Assembly: GCA_026197095.1 (NCBI GenBank)
Contig: JAPHTF010000012.1
Location: forward strand, 1 to 64,000
Direction of reading: 5' to 3'
Origin: Gammaproteobacteria bacterium
Lineage (GTDB): Bacteria > Pseudomonadota > Gammaproteobacteria > UBA6429 > Thiohalophilaceae
DNA length: 64,000 bases
In this document: positions 43,270 through 53,911 of the stretch, piece after piece
Layout of the letters: every line of letters begins with the position of its first letter
Numbering within the stretch: the first letter of the stretch is position 1
Notes under the pieces: model-generated
The model's database searches: none
What the model was told of the DNA's origin: nothing
The model's input: only the letters and a program-made list of their open reading frames with translations
Position numbers and translations under genes: made by a program

Positions 43270-44220
43270 TCATTGAGTTAATAATTTTTCAAGGGCAGGG
43301 CGCATTCGTTCAACACTTGCTCTGCCTTCTTCTATAGCAACTTTTGCCTGATCAAACTCCATAAGACCTAAATGTGACAGTTGTGGTGACAAAACAATAT
43401 CAGGTGGGTCGCCTGCCATTCTGCTACGGGTTAGGCGGTCTTGCATAATATTAATGGAGCTGGCGGTGACTTCAAGTACACCTGGAGAGTCCAGATCATC
43501 GCCAAATAAGCGGCTGAGAATGATATTTTTTTGTTCTTGAAAACTCGTCGAAATCTGTGCTGTGATTCTGTTCAGCAGATTCTTTTCATTGTTGTTACTT
43601 GTTTTATCCAGCGTTGTCTTTTGATGGTTATTTTTTCGGGTATGCTTTCCTACAATATCACCATTCAAGTTAACCGCGATAACAATATCTGCACCCATGG
43701 CACGGCAAAGAGAAACGGGCACAGGATTTGATAGTCCACCATCGACTAGCCACCGTCCATTAACTTTAATTGGCGTGAATATGCCTGGAAGTGCAATCGA
43801 AGCACGCACTGCTTTGAGTAACGAGCCTTCTTGAAACCATATTTCTCGGCCGGTCTCTAATTCTGTTGCGACTGCAGCAAAACGGTGTGGTAATGATTCA
43901 ATATCGTCCTCTTCGACATGTCGACGAAAAAAATTAAATAATCTGTCACCTTGAATAAAACCACCACCAATTACAGTAAAATCAAAAAAATTAAGAATTT
44001 CTTTCCATGTTATTGAGTATGCCATTTCCTCCAGTTGATCGATTTTATTACTGGCATAAGCCGCACCAACAATAGCACCAATGGATGTTCCCGCTACGAT
44101 GTCAGGTTTGATACCTAACTTTAATAATGCCTGGATAACACCAATATGTGCCCAGCCGCGAGCCGAGCCACTACCTAATGCGAGTCCTATTTTCGGATGA
44201 TAAGAAGATTCTGTGGCCAA
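43270..44220 (-). CDS. Patatin-like phospholipase (RssA family)
   Basis: 316 aa. The nucleophile elbow GTSIGA (Ser), the oxyanion glycine-rich GSGSARGWAHIG at the N-terminus and the DGG of the catalytic dyad (LVDGGLSNPVP) are present. It is a lipid acyl hydrolase of the cytoplasm or membrane. It is 24 bp from the DHOD-like gene and follows the PFOR operon. Confidence 0.92.
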   Translation of the reverse strand: MATESSYHPKIGLALGSGSARGWAHIGVIQALLKLGIKPDIVAGTSIGAIVGAAYASNKIDQLEEMAYSITWKEILNFFDFTVIGGGFIQGDRLFNFFRRHVEEDDIESLPHRFAAVATELETGREIWFQEGSLLKAVRASIALPGIFTPIKVNGRWLVDGGLSNPVPVSLCRAMGADIVIAVNLNGDIVGKHTRKNNHQKTTLDKTSNNNEKNLLNRITAQISTSFQEQKNIILSRLFGDDLDSPGVLEVTASSINIMQDRLTRSRMAGDPPDIVLSPQLSHLGLMEFDQAKVAIEEGRASVERMRPALEKLLTQ

Positions 44221-44244
44221 GCTTCACATTTCCTTATTAAAATA

Positions 44245-45240
44245 TTATTGAGCATAGCTTTTTATTACATGCATATAGTTACAATGTTCAAGTTGCTCAG
44301 GATTAATAGCACAAGCTTTACTTAAGCTACCTTTCATTTGTGTTACTGAATCATATTCATGTTCTTCAAGCCATTTAAGTAGCTCGTCCTTAATAACTGA
44401 AATATGTGACGGGCCATTATTTAAAAGTACACTGCATAAATGAGTAATATCCGCACCGACAAGTAACGCTTTGATGATATCGCTTGTATTATGAAAGCCA
44501 CCGGTAGCGGCGATAGATATATTTACATAATCCCTTATTAATGCAATCCAGCGAATTCTGAGCAATGATTCGTTTGAATTTGATAGCTCAAGATGCGGTT
44601 TTAGTTGCAGTGTTTCGAGATCGATATCGGGTTGATAAAAACGATTAAAGAGGGAAACACCTTGTGCCCCGGCGTGTTGCAATTTAAGCACCATATTTGC
44701 AACAGATGAAAACTGAGATGAGAGCTTCATCGTTACCGGGATAGTAATATGCTGACGTAAGTCTGTCAGGAGCTGAATATAACGCTTTTCAACTACCTCG
44801 CCTGCAGTATCGGGATCCGCCGCGATGTAATACACATTTAGCTCAAGTGCATCGGCTCCGGCTTGCTGCAATTCTCTACCGGTATCAATCCATCCATTGG
44901 TAGAAATGCCATTCAAACTGGCAATGATAGGGATGCCTAATGATGATTTATAGCGTTGTATACGGTCTAAATAATTATCGAGTTCACTGCCATAATCATC
45001 GGGTATTGGCTGATAGGATTGTGCTTCATAATTGCCAAGCGCTTGTGAATGGACAAAACGTTCAAGTTGCTTTTGTTCGTATTCAATGGATTCTTCGAAT
45101 AAGGAAGGAAGAACTAATGCTGAAGCGCCTGCATCTTCTAGTTTCTTAGCTGAATCGAGTTCACCTGTTAAGGGTGATGAAGAAGGAACCAATGGATTAT
45201 CCAGTTTGAGTCCGAGGTACTCTGTACTCAAATCGATCAT
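44245..45240 (-). CDS. Dihydroorotate dehydrogenase-like protein
   Basis: 331 aa, TIM-barrel flavoprotein of the DHOD class-1 type; it shows LNGISTNGWIDTGRELQQAGADA and PVTMKLSSQFSSV and the phosphate-binding AATGGFH. The catalytic Cys/Ser loop of true PyrD is not clear. Such proteins often neighbour PFOR genes and are thought not to make pyrimidines. The start overlaps the PFOR stop by 4 bp, so they are coupled. Confidence 0.85.
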   Translation of the reverse strand: MIDLSTEYLGLKLDNPLVPSSSPLTGELDSAKKLEDAGASALVLPSLFEESIEYEQKQLERFVHSQALGNYEAQSYQPIPDDYGSELDNYLDRIQRYKSSLGIPIIASLNGISTNGWIDTGRELQQAGADALELNVYYIAADPDTAGEVVEKRYIQLLTDLRQHITIPVTMKLSSQFSSVANMVLKLQHAGAQGVSLFNRFYQPDIDLETLQLKPHLELSNSNESLLRIRWIALIRDYVNISIAATGGFHNTSDIIKALLVGADITHLCSVLLNNGPSHISVIKDELLKWLEEHEYDSVTQMKGSLSKACAINPEQLEHCNYMHVIKSYAQ

Positions 45241-48200
45241 GATGTTTGCTCCCCTTTTGTATCTATCGCTTTCAGTTTTCGATGGGGTGGTTCGATATCA
45301 CCATTTTCATCCCACTCGAGACTGGCAAGTTGTTCATAATATCGATAACGATGTTGCACCTCTCGCTGTGATTGCTGGAGAAATTTTTCAGCGTTTTCTG
45401 GGTGAGTTCGCCATAACATATTAAAACGAATTTCTGTTTCAATGAAGTCTCGATATGGAATAGAAGGTGCCCTGGAATCCAGATGCAATGGATTTTTTCC
45501 TGCAGCTGCATGCTCTGGGTTGTATCGAAATAAAGGCCAGTGACCACTGTCGACCGCAAGTTGCTGATGAAGATGGTTATCTTTTAAATCATAACCATGA
45601 GCGATACAGGGTGAATAAGCAATAATAAGTGATGGTCCCGGATACGCTTCAGCTTCATGGAATGCATGAACAGTCTGAATATCTTTGGCCCCATATGCAA
45701 CACGCGCGATATAAACGTGTTCATAATCCATCGCCAATAGCGCGAGATCTTTTTTGGCTGTGTATTTCCCGGCGGCAGAAAATTTTGCCACGGCGCCTCT
45801 TGGAGTCGCTTTTGAAGTTTGTCCGCCTGTATTGGAATACACTTCAGTATCCAGTACAAGGATATTGACATCTTCACCCGAGGCAAGCACATGATCGAGT
45901 CCACCATAGCCAATATCATACGCCCAGCCATCTCCACCAATTATCCATACACTTTTGCGACTGAGGTTTTCTGCCACGCTCTCCAGTTCACGCGCTGCAG
46001 GGGACTTAATATTTTTTAGTTTGTTACGTAATGTTTGTATCTTTTCTCGTTGTTGAGCAATGCCTGTTTCATTTGATTCATCAGGATTGAGTAGTTGTGT
46101 GACGAGCTCATCGCCAACTTCAGTATGTAATTGTTGCAGCAACTCGAGCGCATATTCTTTTTGTTTATTAATGGCCAGACGCATTCCCAGGCCAAACTCA
46201 GCATTATCTTCAAATAAGGAATTTGACCATGCCGGCCCACGACCTTTATCATTTTTTGCCCAGGGTGTAGTTGGTAAATTACCACCATAAATGGATGAAC
46301 ATCCCGTCGCATTTGCAACCACCATACGGTCACCAAATAATTGGCTTGCGAGTTTAATATAGGGCGTTTCACCACAACCGACACATGCACCTGAAAATTC
46401 AAATAAAGGTTGTAAGATCATTGCGCCTTTAATCGTCGCAGTTTTAATGCTGGTTCTGTCATATTCAGGAAGCGTGAGGAAATATTCGTAATTTTGTTTT
46501 TCCTGTTGACGTAGTTCAGACGTGTACGGAACCATATTTAACGCTTTATGACTTGCGTTAGTTTTATCGCGTATCGGGCAAATATCGGCACATAATCCGC
46601 AACCGGTGCAGTCTTCAGGCGATACCTGATAACTCATCTGCAATCCCTGCGGGAAGTCTTTACCTTTAATGGCCATTGACTTGAATGAAGGTGATGCACT
46701 ACTTAGCAAACTTTCATCAAACACTTTACTGCGAATCACACCATGAGGACAAACAAGAGGACACTTACCACATTGTGTACAGAGGGTTTCATCAAGTACT
46801 GGAATTTCCAGAGCAATATTGCGTTTTTCAAAAGCTGCAGTACCTGAAGGATAGGTGCCATCAACCGGAAATAAACTCACAGGAATGTGATCGCCGCGGC
46901 CTGCAATGATCTCGCCGGTAACCTTTTTAACAAACTCCGGTGCACTGCCGGGTATGTGATCAGTTAAATCAAATGTTGCATTGGTTTTATTTGGAATGGT
47001 GACTTCATGTAAATTCGCCAGTGTTTCATCAATGGCTTTGAAGTTAAGTTCAACTAAGTGTTTTCCTTTACGGCCATAGGTTTTCTGCACGGCATCTTTT
47101 ATTGCTTTAATTGCTTCATCGGCGGATAGAACTCCCGAAATGGAGAAGAAGCAGGTCTGCATAATCGTGTTAATGCGTTTATCCATTCCCGCTTTATCAG
47201 CAATATTATAGGCATCAATACAATATAGCCTTATATGCTTATCAATGATTTGTTGCTGCATGTTTTTAGGTAAACTCGTCCAAACAGCGTCGACGGCTAA
47301 AGGAGTATTTAATAAGAACACTGCATTGTCAGCGGCTTTATCAAGCATGGGATAACGTTCAAGAAAAATAGGTTGATGGCAGGCAATAAAATTAGCATCA
47401 CCATCTTCTATGAGGTAAGAAGAATGAATCGGTTTATCACCAAAGCGCAAATGTGAAATAGTTACTGCGCCTGATTTTTTTGAGTCATAAACAAAATAAC
47501 CTTGTGCATATTTATCCGTCGACTCACCAATAATTTTTATACTGTTCTTGTTTGCACCAACCGTTCCATCACTCCCCAGTCCGTAAAATATTGCCTGAAA
47601 GGTATGATTGTGTGCATCAGTTCGGAAGTTTTCATCCCACTCAAGACTGCTATGGGTGACATCATCATGAATACCAATGGTAAAATGATTTTTGGGTTCA
47701 GCTTTACCGAGTTCATCAAAAACCGCTTTAATCATCGCAGGAGTAAACTCTTTTGATGACAAACCATAGCGGCCACCAATAACAACGGGTAATTGTTTAA
47801 AGCGTTGTTCGTTTTTATTACGCCCCGAGATATTGTCTTGTGCTAACGCAGTGATGATATCTTTATAAAGCGGTTCACCATCTGCACCGGGTTCCTTGGT
47901 ACGATCCAGTACAGCAATGGCTTGAGCTGTTGAAGGCAACGCATCGAGTAATGCTTGTGCATCGAAAGGACGGAACAAACGGACTTTGAGTAATCCTGTT
48001 TTTTCACCTTGTCGATTTAGAAAGCTAACCGTTTCTTCTGCTGTTTCTGTACCTGATCCCATTAAGATCATTATTTTTTCGGCATCATCAGCACCGATAT
48101 AATCAAACAGGTGATATACGCGTCCTGTGAGAGAAGCAAATTTATCCATATACTTCTGCACAATGGAAGGCATTGCAGCGTAATACGAATTAACACTTTC

Positions 48201-48890
48201 ACGTGCCTGAAAAAACACGTCCGGATTTTGTGAGGTACCGCGAATGACGGGGTGTTCAGGTGACAAGGCACGGGCACGATGTGCTGTAACATATTCGTTA
48301 TTAATCATTTCTTTAATGACTTGAATATCAATTGCCTGAATCTTTGCTACTTCATGGGACGTGCGGAAGCCATCAAAGAAATGTACGATGGGAATACGTG
48401 ATTCCAATGTAGCAGCTTGTGCAATTAAGGCCATATCCATCACCTCTTGAGGCGAGCCGGATACAAGAAATGAAAACCCCGTCGTTCGAGCGGCCATCAC
48501 ATCACTGTGGTCACCAAAAATTGAAAGTGCTTGCGCTGCAATAGAACGGGCAGCCACATGAAATACAGCAGGAGAGAGTTCGCCAGCTATCTTGAACATA
48601 TTGGGGATCATTAATAATAATCCCTGAGAGGCGGTAAATGTTGTCGTTAGTGCGCCGGTTTGTAATGCGCCATGAATAGTACCCGCGGCACCACCTTCAC
48701 TTTGCATTTCGATAATGCGCGGTACGGTGCCCCATAGATTTGGCTTGTTGCGTGACGACCATTCGTCTGCCCATTCGCCCATAGGGGATGCGGGTGTAAT
48801 AGGGTAGATTGCAATGACTTCATTGGTCATATGTGCGATCTCGGCGGCTGCCTGATTGCCATCTATGGTAAGAGTTTGAGATTCTTTCAC
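45237..48890 (-). CDS. nifJ: Pyruvate:ferredoxin (flavodoxin) oxidoreductase
   Basis: 1217 aa, the size of a fused single-chain PFOR. The order is: pyrimidine-binding domain (about 1-400), gamma domain (about 420-630), two ferredoxin clusters (CTQCGKCPLVCPHG near 695 and CTGCGLCADICP near 750), the cysteine for the proximal cluster (CVGCGETPYIK) and the TPP motif (GGDGWAYDIG). It converts pyruvate and CoA to acetyl-CoA and CO2 with low-potential electrons, or the reverse. In a sulfur oxidiser it may serve anaerobic metabolism or carbon assimilation. Confidence 0.96.
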   Translation of the reverse strand: MKESQTLTIDGNQAAAEIAHMTNEVIAIYPITPASPMGEWADEWSSRNKPNLWGTVPRIIEMQSEGGAAGTIHGALQTGALTTTFTASQGLLLMIPNMFKIAGELSPAVFHVAARSIAAQALSIFGDHSDVMAARTTGFSFLVSGSPQEVMDMALIAQAATLESRIPIVHFFDGFRTSHEVAKIQAIDIQVIKEMINNEYVTAHRARALSPEHPVIRGTSQNPDVFFQARESVNSYYAAMPSIVQKYMDKFASLTGRVYHLFDYIGADDAEKIMILMGSGTETAEETVSFLNRQGEKTGLLKVRLFRPFDAQALLDALPSTAQAIAVLDRTKEPGADGEPLYKDIITALAQDNISGRNKNEQRFKQLPVVIGGRYGLSSKEFTPAMIKAVFDELGKAEPKNHFTIGIHDDVTHSSLEWDENFRTDAHNHTFQAIFYGLGSDGTVGANKNSIKIIGESTDKYAQGYFVYDSKKSGAVTISHLRFGDKPIHSSYLIEDGDANFIACHQPIFLERYPMLDKAADNAVFLLNTPLAVDAVWTSLPKNMQQQIIDKHIRLYCIDAYNIADKAGMDKRINTIMQTCFFSISGVLSADEAIKAIKDAVQKTYGRKGKHLVELNFKAIDETLANLHEVTIPNKTNATFDLTDHIPGSAPEFVKKVTGEIIAGRGDHIPVSLFPVDGTYPSGTAAFEKRNIALEIPVLDETLCTQCGKCPLVCPHGVIRSKVFDESLLSSASPSFKSMAIKGKDFPQGLQMSYQVSPEDCTGCGLCADICPIRDKTNASHKALNMVPYTSELRQQEKQNYEYFLTLPEYDRTSIKTATIKGAMILQPLFEFSGACVGCGETPYIKLASQLFGDRMVVANATGCSSIYGGNLPTTPWAKNDKGRGPAWSNSLFEDNAEFGLGMRLAINKQKEYALELLQQLHTEVGDELVTQLLNPDESNETGIAQQREKIQTLRNKLKNIKSPAARELESVAENLSRKSVWIIGGDGWAYDIGYGGLDHVLASGEDVNILVLDTEVYSNTGGQTSKATPRGAVAKFSAAGKYTAKKDLALLAMDYEHVYIARVAYGAKDIQTVHAFHEAEAYPGPSLIIAYSPCIAHGYDLKDNHLHQQLAVDSGHWPLFRYNPEHAAAGKNPLHLDSRAPSIPYRDFIETEIRFNMLWRTHPENAEKFLQQSQREVQHRYRYYEQLASLEWDENGDIEPPHRKLKAIDTKGEQTS

Positions 48891-49195
48891 CTGATCCTCC
48901 TAATCCTACTGAACCGATATAAATTTACCGTATCAGTTATACCTTAACATGGGCGATAACATAAATGGGCTATGTAACATTTATCATTATCTACTTTAAC
49001 TTACTTTCACTGAATTTCACTTGATTTCACATGATTTCAATTGATTTCGCTCAAATTGTTTAGAGTTCATGGTTAAGCATGGTATCAGTGCTTAATAATA
49101 CAACTGATCCAGGTAATGTATTCATTATTACAGTAAAAACAGACATAAAAAAACCGGTAATGAGTACCGGTTTTTTAGTGTTAATGATGTATTTA
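48891..49195. repeat. PFOR upstream gap with five tandem 10-bp repeats
   Basis: The 305-bp gap holds no gene. From 49005 to 49054 there are five units of TTTCACTTGA-like sequence, each starting exactly ten bases after the previous one (49005, 49015, 49025, 49035, 49045). On the minus strand these read GAAAT-N5, phased with the helix, 115-165 bp before the PFOR start. They look like binding sites for an activator or a bent DNA track. Confidence 0.65.
49147..49176 (-). terminator. Intrinsic terminator of acnA
   Basis: AAAAAAACCGGTA / TACCGGTTTTTT with a short loop, 20 bp after the acnA stop on the minus strand. The palindrome works in both directions. Confidence 0.9.
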
Positions 49196-51871
49196 TTAAT
49201 TGGCTAACTGACGTAATACGTAATGTAAGATACCGCCGTTACGCATGTAGATAATTTCCTGTGGCGTATCGATACGTACTTTAGCGCTGAATGTAATGTC
49301 ACCCTTATCTCCAGAAGCAACAACATTAACTTCTTTCGCATCACCGTTATTTAAACCTGTGATAGAAAAGACTTCATGGCCTGTTAACCCTAAACTTGCC
49401 GCGGTATCACCCTCATTAAATTGTAATGGAACAATCCCCATACACACGAGGTTAGTACGGTGAATACGTTCATAGCTTTCAGCAATAACCGCCTTGACAC
49501 CTAACAGACGTGGACCTTTTGCTGCCCAGTCACGTGATGAACCCGAACCGTATTCTTTACCTGCAATAACAATACTGGCTACACCTTCTTTTTGGTATTG
49601 CATGGCAGCTTCATAGATAGAGGTTTGTTTGCCTTCAGGAAGCTGTAATGTAATACCACCTTCGGTGCCAGGCGCGAGTAAGTTACGTAATCGAATATTG
49701 GCAAAGGTGCCTCGCATCATGACCTCATGATTACCACGACGTGAACCGTATGAGTTAAAGTCTGATGTAGCTACACCATTATCCATTAGGTATTTACCTG
49801 CCGGACTGTCTTGTTTTATCGCACCTGCGGGTGAAATATGATCGGTTGTTACTGAATCACCCAGTAACGCGAGTACACGTGCACCCGTAATGTCTTCAAC
49901 AGTACCAGCTTCTTTACTCATGTCAGTAAAGTACGGTGGATTTTGCACGTAAGTTGAATCATTGTTCCAGTCAAAAAGTTGCCCTTCTGGCGACTTAAGG
50001 TTTGCCCAACGGTCGTTACCCGCAAATACATCTTGATAAGATGTTGTGAATTGTTCGCGCGTCACATTAGCAAGTACAACTTCCTGAATTTCATGTTGAG
50101 TCGGCCAGATATCTTTTAAGTAAACATCATTACCATTTTTATCTTTACCTAAAGAATCATTCTGTAAATCAATATCCATCGTTCCTGCTATGGCATATGC
50201 AACAACCAAAGGTGGAGAGGCCAGGTAATTCATACGCACTTCGGCATGAACACGGCCTTCAAAGTTACGATTACCAGAGATAACAGATGTGACTGTTAAA
50301 TCTTCATCACTAATCGCTTTACTGACTTCTGCTGGTAATGGGCCTGAATTACCGATACATGTTGTACAACCATAACCGACAACATTAAAACCTAAGGCAT
50401 TAAGGTCATCCATTAAACCCGCGTGTTCTAAATAGTCAGATACAACACGAGAGCCAGGTCCTAACGATGTCTTAACCCATGGTTTAACATTTAAACCTAA
50501 TGCATGTGCTTTACGTGCGACTAAACCAGCACCTAACATGACAGAAGGGTTAGAAGTATTTGTACAAGAGGTAATCGCAGCAATAACAACTGCGCCATCT
50601 TTAATTTCTACATCTTGTCCATTCATTGTTGTAGCAGCAACACCAGAACTTGTCGATTTGCGTTCTTCTTTTAATGCTTTTAAAGAACTCGTAAACATAG
50701 GCTGTGACTGACTCAGCGGTACACGATCTTGTGGACGTTTAGGGCCTGCCAAACTCGGCTCAACTGTTGAAATATCTAATTCAATCGTTGAGCTAAATTT
50801 AACGTTTAGCATATCTGCTTTTGACGTATTTTTAGCACGGAAGAAACCTTGTGCTTTTGCATACGCTTCAACAACAGCAATTGAATCTTCATCACGACCT
50901 GATAAACGTAAGTAGTTAATTGTTTCTTCATCAATCGGGAATATGCCACAGGTTGCGCCATATTCAGGTGCCATGTTAGCAAGTGTTGCACGATCAGCAA
51001 GGGGTAAAGAATCTAAACCTTCACCATAGAACTCAACGAACTTACCCACAACACCATGCTTACGTAACATTTCAACAACAATCAAAACAAGATCAGTTGC
51101 TGTTGTGCCTTCAGGGAGTTTACCTTTTAATTCAAAGCCAACCACTTGAGGAATTAACATTGAAATAGGTTGGCCTAACATTGCAGCTTCAGCTTCAATA
51201 CCGCCCACACCCCAACCGAGTACACCTAAACCATTAATCATGGTTGTATGAGAATCTGTACCTACTAATGAGTCAGGATAAACTTGTAATACACCATTAT
51301 TTGTTTGTGTGAAAACAGTACGCGCAAGATATTCAAGGTTAACTTGATGCACGATACCTGTTTCAGGTGGCACAACTTTAAAGTTTGAAAAGGCTTTTTG
51401 TCCCCACTTCAAAAATGCATAACGTTCCTGGTTACGTTGATACTCGAGCGATTCATTTTCTTCAAATGCAGATTGGTTACCAAATTTATCGACCTGTACA
51501 GAATGATCAATAACTAACTCAGCAGGTTGTAATGGATTAATTTTATCAGGATCACCGCCGAGATTTTTCATTGCATCACGCATGGCGGCCAAATCAACAA
51601 CAGCAGGTACACCGGTAAAATCTTGCATCAAGACACGGGCAGGGCGAAAAGCAATTTCCTGGCTTGGCTCAGCTAGAGGATCCCAGTTTGCTAAGGCTTC
51701 AATATCTTGCTTATTTACTGTTAAGTTATCTTCAAAGCGTAATAAGTTTTCGAGCAAAACTTTCATTGAGAAAGGTAAGTTCTCGCTGCCTTTAATTGCA
51801 TCCAGACGGTAGTATTCATAGTCTTGTCCATTTACTTTTAGGACATCGCGAGAATTGAAACTGTTACTCAT
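49196..51871 (-). CDS. acnA: Aconitate hydratase A
   Basis: 891 aa from the ATG at 51871 ([15 protein letters not shown]), with GAGGAA upstream; a longer GTG-started frame adds an unlikely 53 residues. Cluster ligands are in [10 protein letters not shown] and GCTTCIGN. The swivel-domain motif [10 protein letters not shown] is present. This is the AcnA/IRP-type enzyme, converting citrate to isocitrate in the TCA cycle. It also can bind RNA when its cluster is lost. A 300-bp gap with a terminator separates it from PFOR. Confidence 0.96.
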   Translation of the reverse strand: MSNSFNSRDVLKVNGQDYEYYRLDAIKGSENLPFSMKVLLENLLRFEDNLTVNKQDIEALANWDPLAEPSQEIAFRPARVLMQDFTGVPAVVDLAAMRDAMKNLGGDPDKINPLQPAELVIDHSVQVDKFGNQSAFEENESLEYQRNQERYAFLKWGQKAFSNFKVVPPETGIVHQVNLEYLARTVFTQTNNGVLQVYPDSLVGTDSHTTMINGLGVLGWGVGGIEAEAAMLGQPISMLIPQVVGFELKGKLPEGTTATDLVLIVVEMLRKHGVVGKFVEFYGEGLDSLPLADRATLANMAPEYGATCGIFPIDEETINYLRLSGRDEDSIAVVEAYAKAQGFFRAKNTSKADMLNVKFSSTIELDISTVEPSLAGPKRPQDRVPLSQSQPMFTSSLKALKEERKSTSSGVAATTMNGQDVEIKDGAVVIAAITSCTNTSNPSVMLGAGLVARKAHALGLNVKPWVKTSLGPGSRVVSDYLEHAGLMDDLNALGFNVVGYGCTTCIGNSGPLPAEVSKAISDEDLTVTSVISGNRNFEGRVHAEVRMNYLASPPLVVAYAIAGTMDIDLQNDSLGKDKNGNDVYLKDIWPTQHEIQEVVLANVTREQFTTSYQDVFAGNDRWANLKSPEGQLFDWNNDSTYVQNPPYFTDMSKEAGTVEDITGARVLALLGDSVTTDHISPAGAIKQDSPAGKYLMDNGVATSDFNSYGSRRGNHEVMMRGTFANIRLRNLLAPGTEGGITLQLPEGKQTSIYEAAMQYQKEGVASIVIAGKEYGSGSSRDWAAKGPRLLGVKAVIAESYERIHRTNLVCMGIVPLQFNEGDTAASLGLTGHEVFSITGLNNGDAKEVNVVASGDKGDITFSAKVRIDTPQEIIYMRNGGILHYVLRQLAN

Positions 51872-52056
51872 ATTACTTCCTCGATTAAAATCTTGCTTGT
51901 TTATAACTTGTTGTTTTTTAAAGAAAAATATTGTTGTTCTTGCTGGAAATGCCGATATTATAGCCTGAATTTGGTTTTTATGCGCGGCTGATTCATTTAT
52001 CAAAGCCAATCCGTGAATAATATAAACCACGAATAAATACTGAGTTTTATAGGGCG

Positions 52057-52467
52057 TTAATTTTTAGAAATTATTGATGTGACTATTTGGTTTAGTAAAG
52101 CAATGGTTTCGGGTGTGAACTCACTGGAAATCCGATCTTGTACGAGAGCAACTTCTCTTTTTGCTAATTCTAATCGCCTTAAACCTGACTCAGTTAATTT
52201 CATATAAAATGAACGTTTGTCTTTTGGGTTTTTTATACTCTCAACGATATCCGCTTTGATCAGATCGTTTGATAATACACTCATTGTTGCTCGCGTAACA
52301 TTTAAATATCGACTTAAATCAGAGACGGTGATCTTGCCTGATTTTTCTAAAAATAACATTGCACGAAATTGTGGTATGCGTAAGCCTGAATACATTAAAG
52401 CTAAATTTAATTTTTTTTCAAAAATTTGTGTTGCTTCCAGCAATTGAATGATGTGTAGCGATTCCAT
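52057..52467 (-). CDS. MarR-family transcriptional regulator
   Basis: 136 aa from the ATG at 52467, preceded by AGGAT; a 14-residue longer start is possible. It has the winged-helix pattern of MarR ([24 protein letters not shown], then [20 protein letters not shown]). It is divergent from a DsrE2 gene, and a palindrome in the gap suits it as operator, so it probably represses dsrE2 and itself. No cysteine is present for direct sulfur sensing. Confidence 0.88.
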   Translation of the reverse strand: MESLHIIQLLEATQIFEKKLNLALMYSGLRIPQFRAMLFLEKSGKITVSDLSRYLNVTRATMSVLSNDLIKADIVESIKNPKDKRSFYMKLTESGLRRLELAKREVALVQDRISSEFTPETIALLNQIVTSIISKN

Positions 52468-52560
52468 TTTAATCCTGTTTTTATAGTAGTTAGTTAGGCT
52501 AACAATCAAAAAACTATTTCACTATATTAACTTATTTTTATAGTCTTAATACAGGTTAAT

Positions 52561-52580
52561 AATTACATAGATATGTAATT
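52561..52580. promoter_or_regulatory. MarR-type palindromic operator candidate
   Basis: AATTACATA-ga-TATGTAATT is a perfect 9-bp inverted repeat, 42 bp upstream of the DsrE2 start. A second small palindrome, GTTAG-g-CTAAC, is at 52493-52503 near the marR start. Confidence 0.65.
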
Positions 52581-52621
52581 AATTATTTAGACATAATTAA
52601 AATAAGTTTAGGAGTATTGTT

Positions 52622-53191
52622 ATGAGTACAGTAATTGAAGACGGTATGATAGAAAATATTTCACTTGTAAATAAGATAACAGATCTTGAAGAAAAAATTA
52701 AAGCAATGGAAAAAAGATTACCTAAGGATCAGGTTTCAATTATTGTCTTATCAGGTGACTTTGATAAAGCTATGGCAGCATTCATGATGGCTAATGGTGC
52801 TGTTGGTATGGGCATGGAAGTGACAATGTTTTTTACTTTTTGGGGATGTTCGGTCATTAAAAAGGAAAGAAGGCTTAAAGGTAAAAAATTTACTCATAAG
52901 CTTGTTAATCTGATGTTACCCGCAAGTAGTAAAGAACTTCCGCCATCAAAAATGTCTTTTGCTGGATTTGGGCGAAAAATGTTTAATCATATGATGAAAG
53001 GTCAAATGTCATCACTTGAAGAACAAATAGAAATTGCGGTTGAATCAGGTGTTAAATTTCAAGTGTGTTCGCCATCATTAGGAATGATGGGATTTGATAA
53101 AGATGAATGGGCTGTGCCTGTCGATATATGTGGTGTCGCGGCAATGTATGAAGTCGCACTTAATGCAAGAACAGCATATTTCATTTCTTGA
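52622..53191 (+). CDS. dsrE2: DsrE2-type sulfur-transfer protein
   Basis: 189 aa. An N-terminal helical coiled-coil-like region (about 12-35) precedes the DsrE fold with IIVLSGDFDKAMAAFMMANG and the strand MEVTMFFTFWGCSV, where a Cys follows FFTFWG; a second Cys is in KFQVCSPSLGMMGF. DsrE2 proteins of sulfur oxidisers usually go with rhodanese and TusA and hand sulfur onward; here neither is adjacent. A hydrophobic stretch (about 48-75) suggests membrane association. The ribosome site is AGGAG. Confidence 0.85.
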   Translation: MSTVIEDGMIENISLVNKITDLEEKIKAMEKRLPKDQVSIIVLSGDFDKAMAAFMMANGAVGMGMEVTMFFTFWGCSVIKKERRLKGKKFTHKLVNLMLPASSKELPPSKMSFAGFGRKMFNHMMKGQMSSLEEQIEIAVESGVKFQVCSPSLGMMGFDKDEWAVPVDICGVAAMYEVALNARTAYFIS

Positions 53192-53268
53192 ATATAAAAA
53201 AGGATAAAGACAGCCGTGTAGTATTAATATGCTGCCTTGATCCATTTTTAATTTAAGGTCTGTTATAT

Positions 53269-53889
53269 TTATGTTTTATTAAGCTGGTTTTCAGCCTCGC
53301 GCATATATTTTTTACGATTAAAGAGAATATGCCAGCGGCGTCCCCCAAGTTGTTGCCATAAGACTGCACTTCGAATTCCGGCTAAAAGAACAGTTCTGAT
53401 TTTATTCGATACAGTTGTATTAGTAAGATGATGTTGCTCACCATTCACCATAATGCGCGGACCAAGCTTACTAATGGTGCGACTGTATAAGTCAGCAATA
53501 TTTGCAATAACATTTTCATGTGTTGTTGAAAAATGTTCAGACTGCCGGGTGGCCAATTCTACGCCACTTGATAATGTTTCAAGCATTTCAGAATTATTCA
53601 TAAGCCGTCTCTCAAGGAATAAGATACCCACAACATATCGTGAGATATCGATATTTCGATGTTCTGCATCTTTACCAAATTGATATATTAATGTTCGGAA
53701 GCCAAGTGAAAGATTGTTTATATTCCCAAAAACCTGAAGCACATCATCAGGATCCGTTTCAAAAATGCTTTCTACACTGACCTTTAAGTCATCATCAGCA
53801 ATAGTTCCTTCGTTTGCTAATGTATTAACCAGTGCAGCGGCGCGAAAGACACCTGCAAGTGCAAGAGTTCGTGATTCAAATTCATCCAT
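53269..53889 (-). CDS. hflD: HflD, lysogenisation regulator homologue
   Basis: 206 aa, all-helical, with ALAGVFRAAALVNTLANEG at the N-terminus and the GIRSAVLWQQLGGRRWHILF end typical of HflD. It directly follows mnmA with a 22-bp gap, as in E. coli (mnmA-hflD-purB), which supports the call. Its cellular role is poorly known. Confidence 0.93.
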   Translation of the reverse strand: MDEFESRTLALAGVFRAAALVNTLANEGTIADDDLKVSVESIFETDPDDVLQVFGNINNLSLGFRTLIYQFGKDAEHRNIDISRYVVGILFLERRLMNNSEMLETLSSGVELATRQSEHFSTTHENVIANIADLYSRTISKLGPRIMVNGEQHHLTNTTVSNKIRTVLLAGIRSAVLWQQLGGRRWHILFNRKKYMREAENQLNKT

Positions 53890-53911
53890 TATATAAATTC
53901 TTTAGGGTTAT

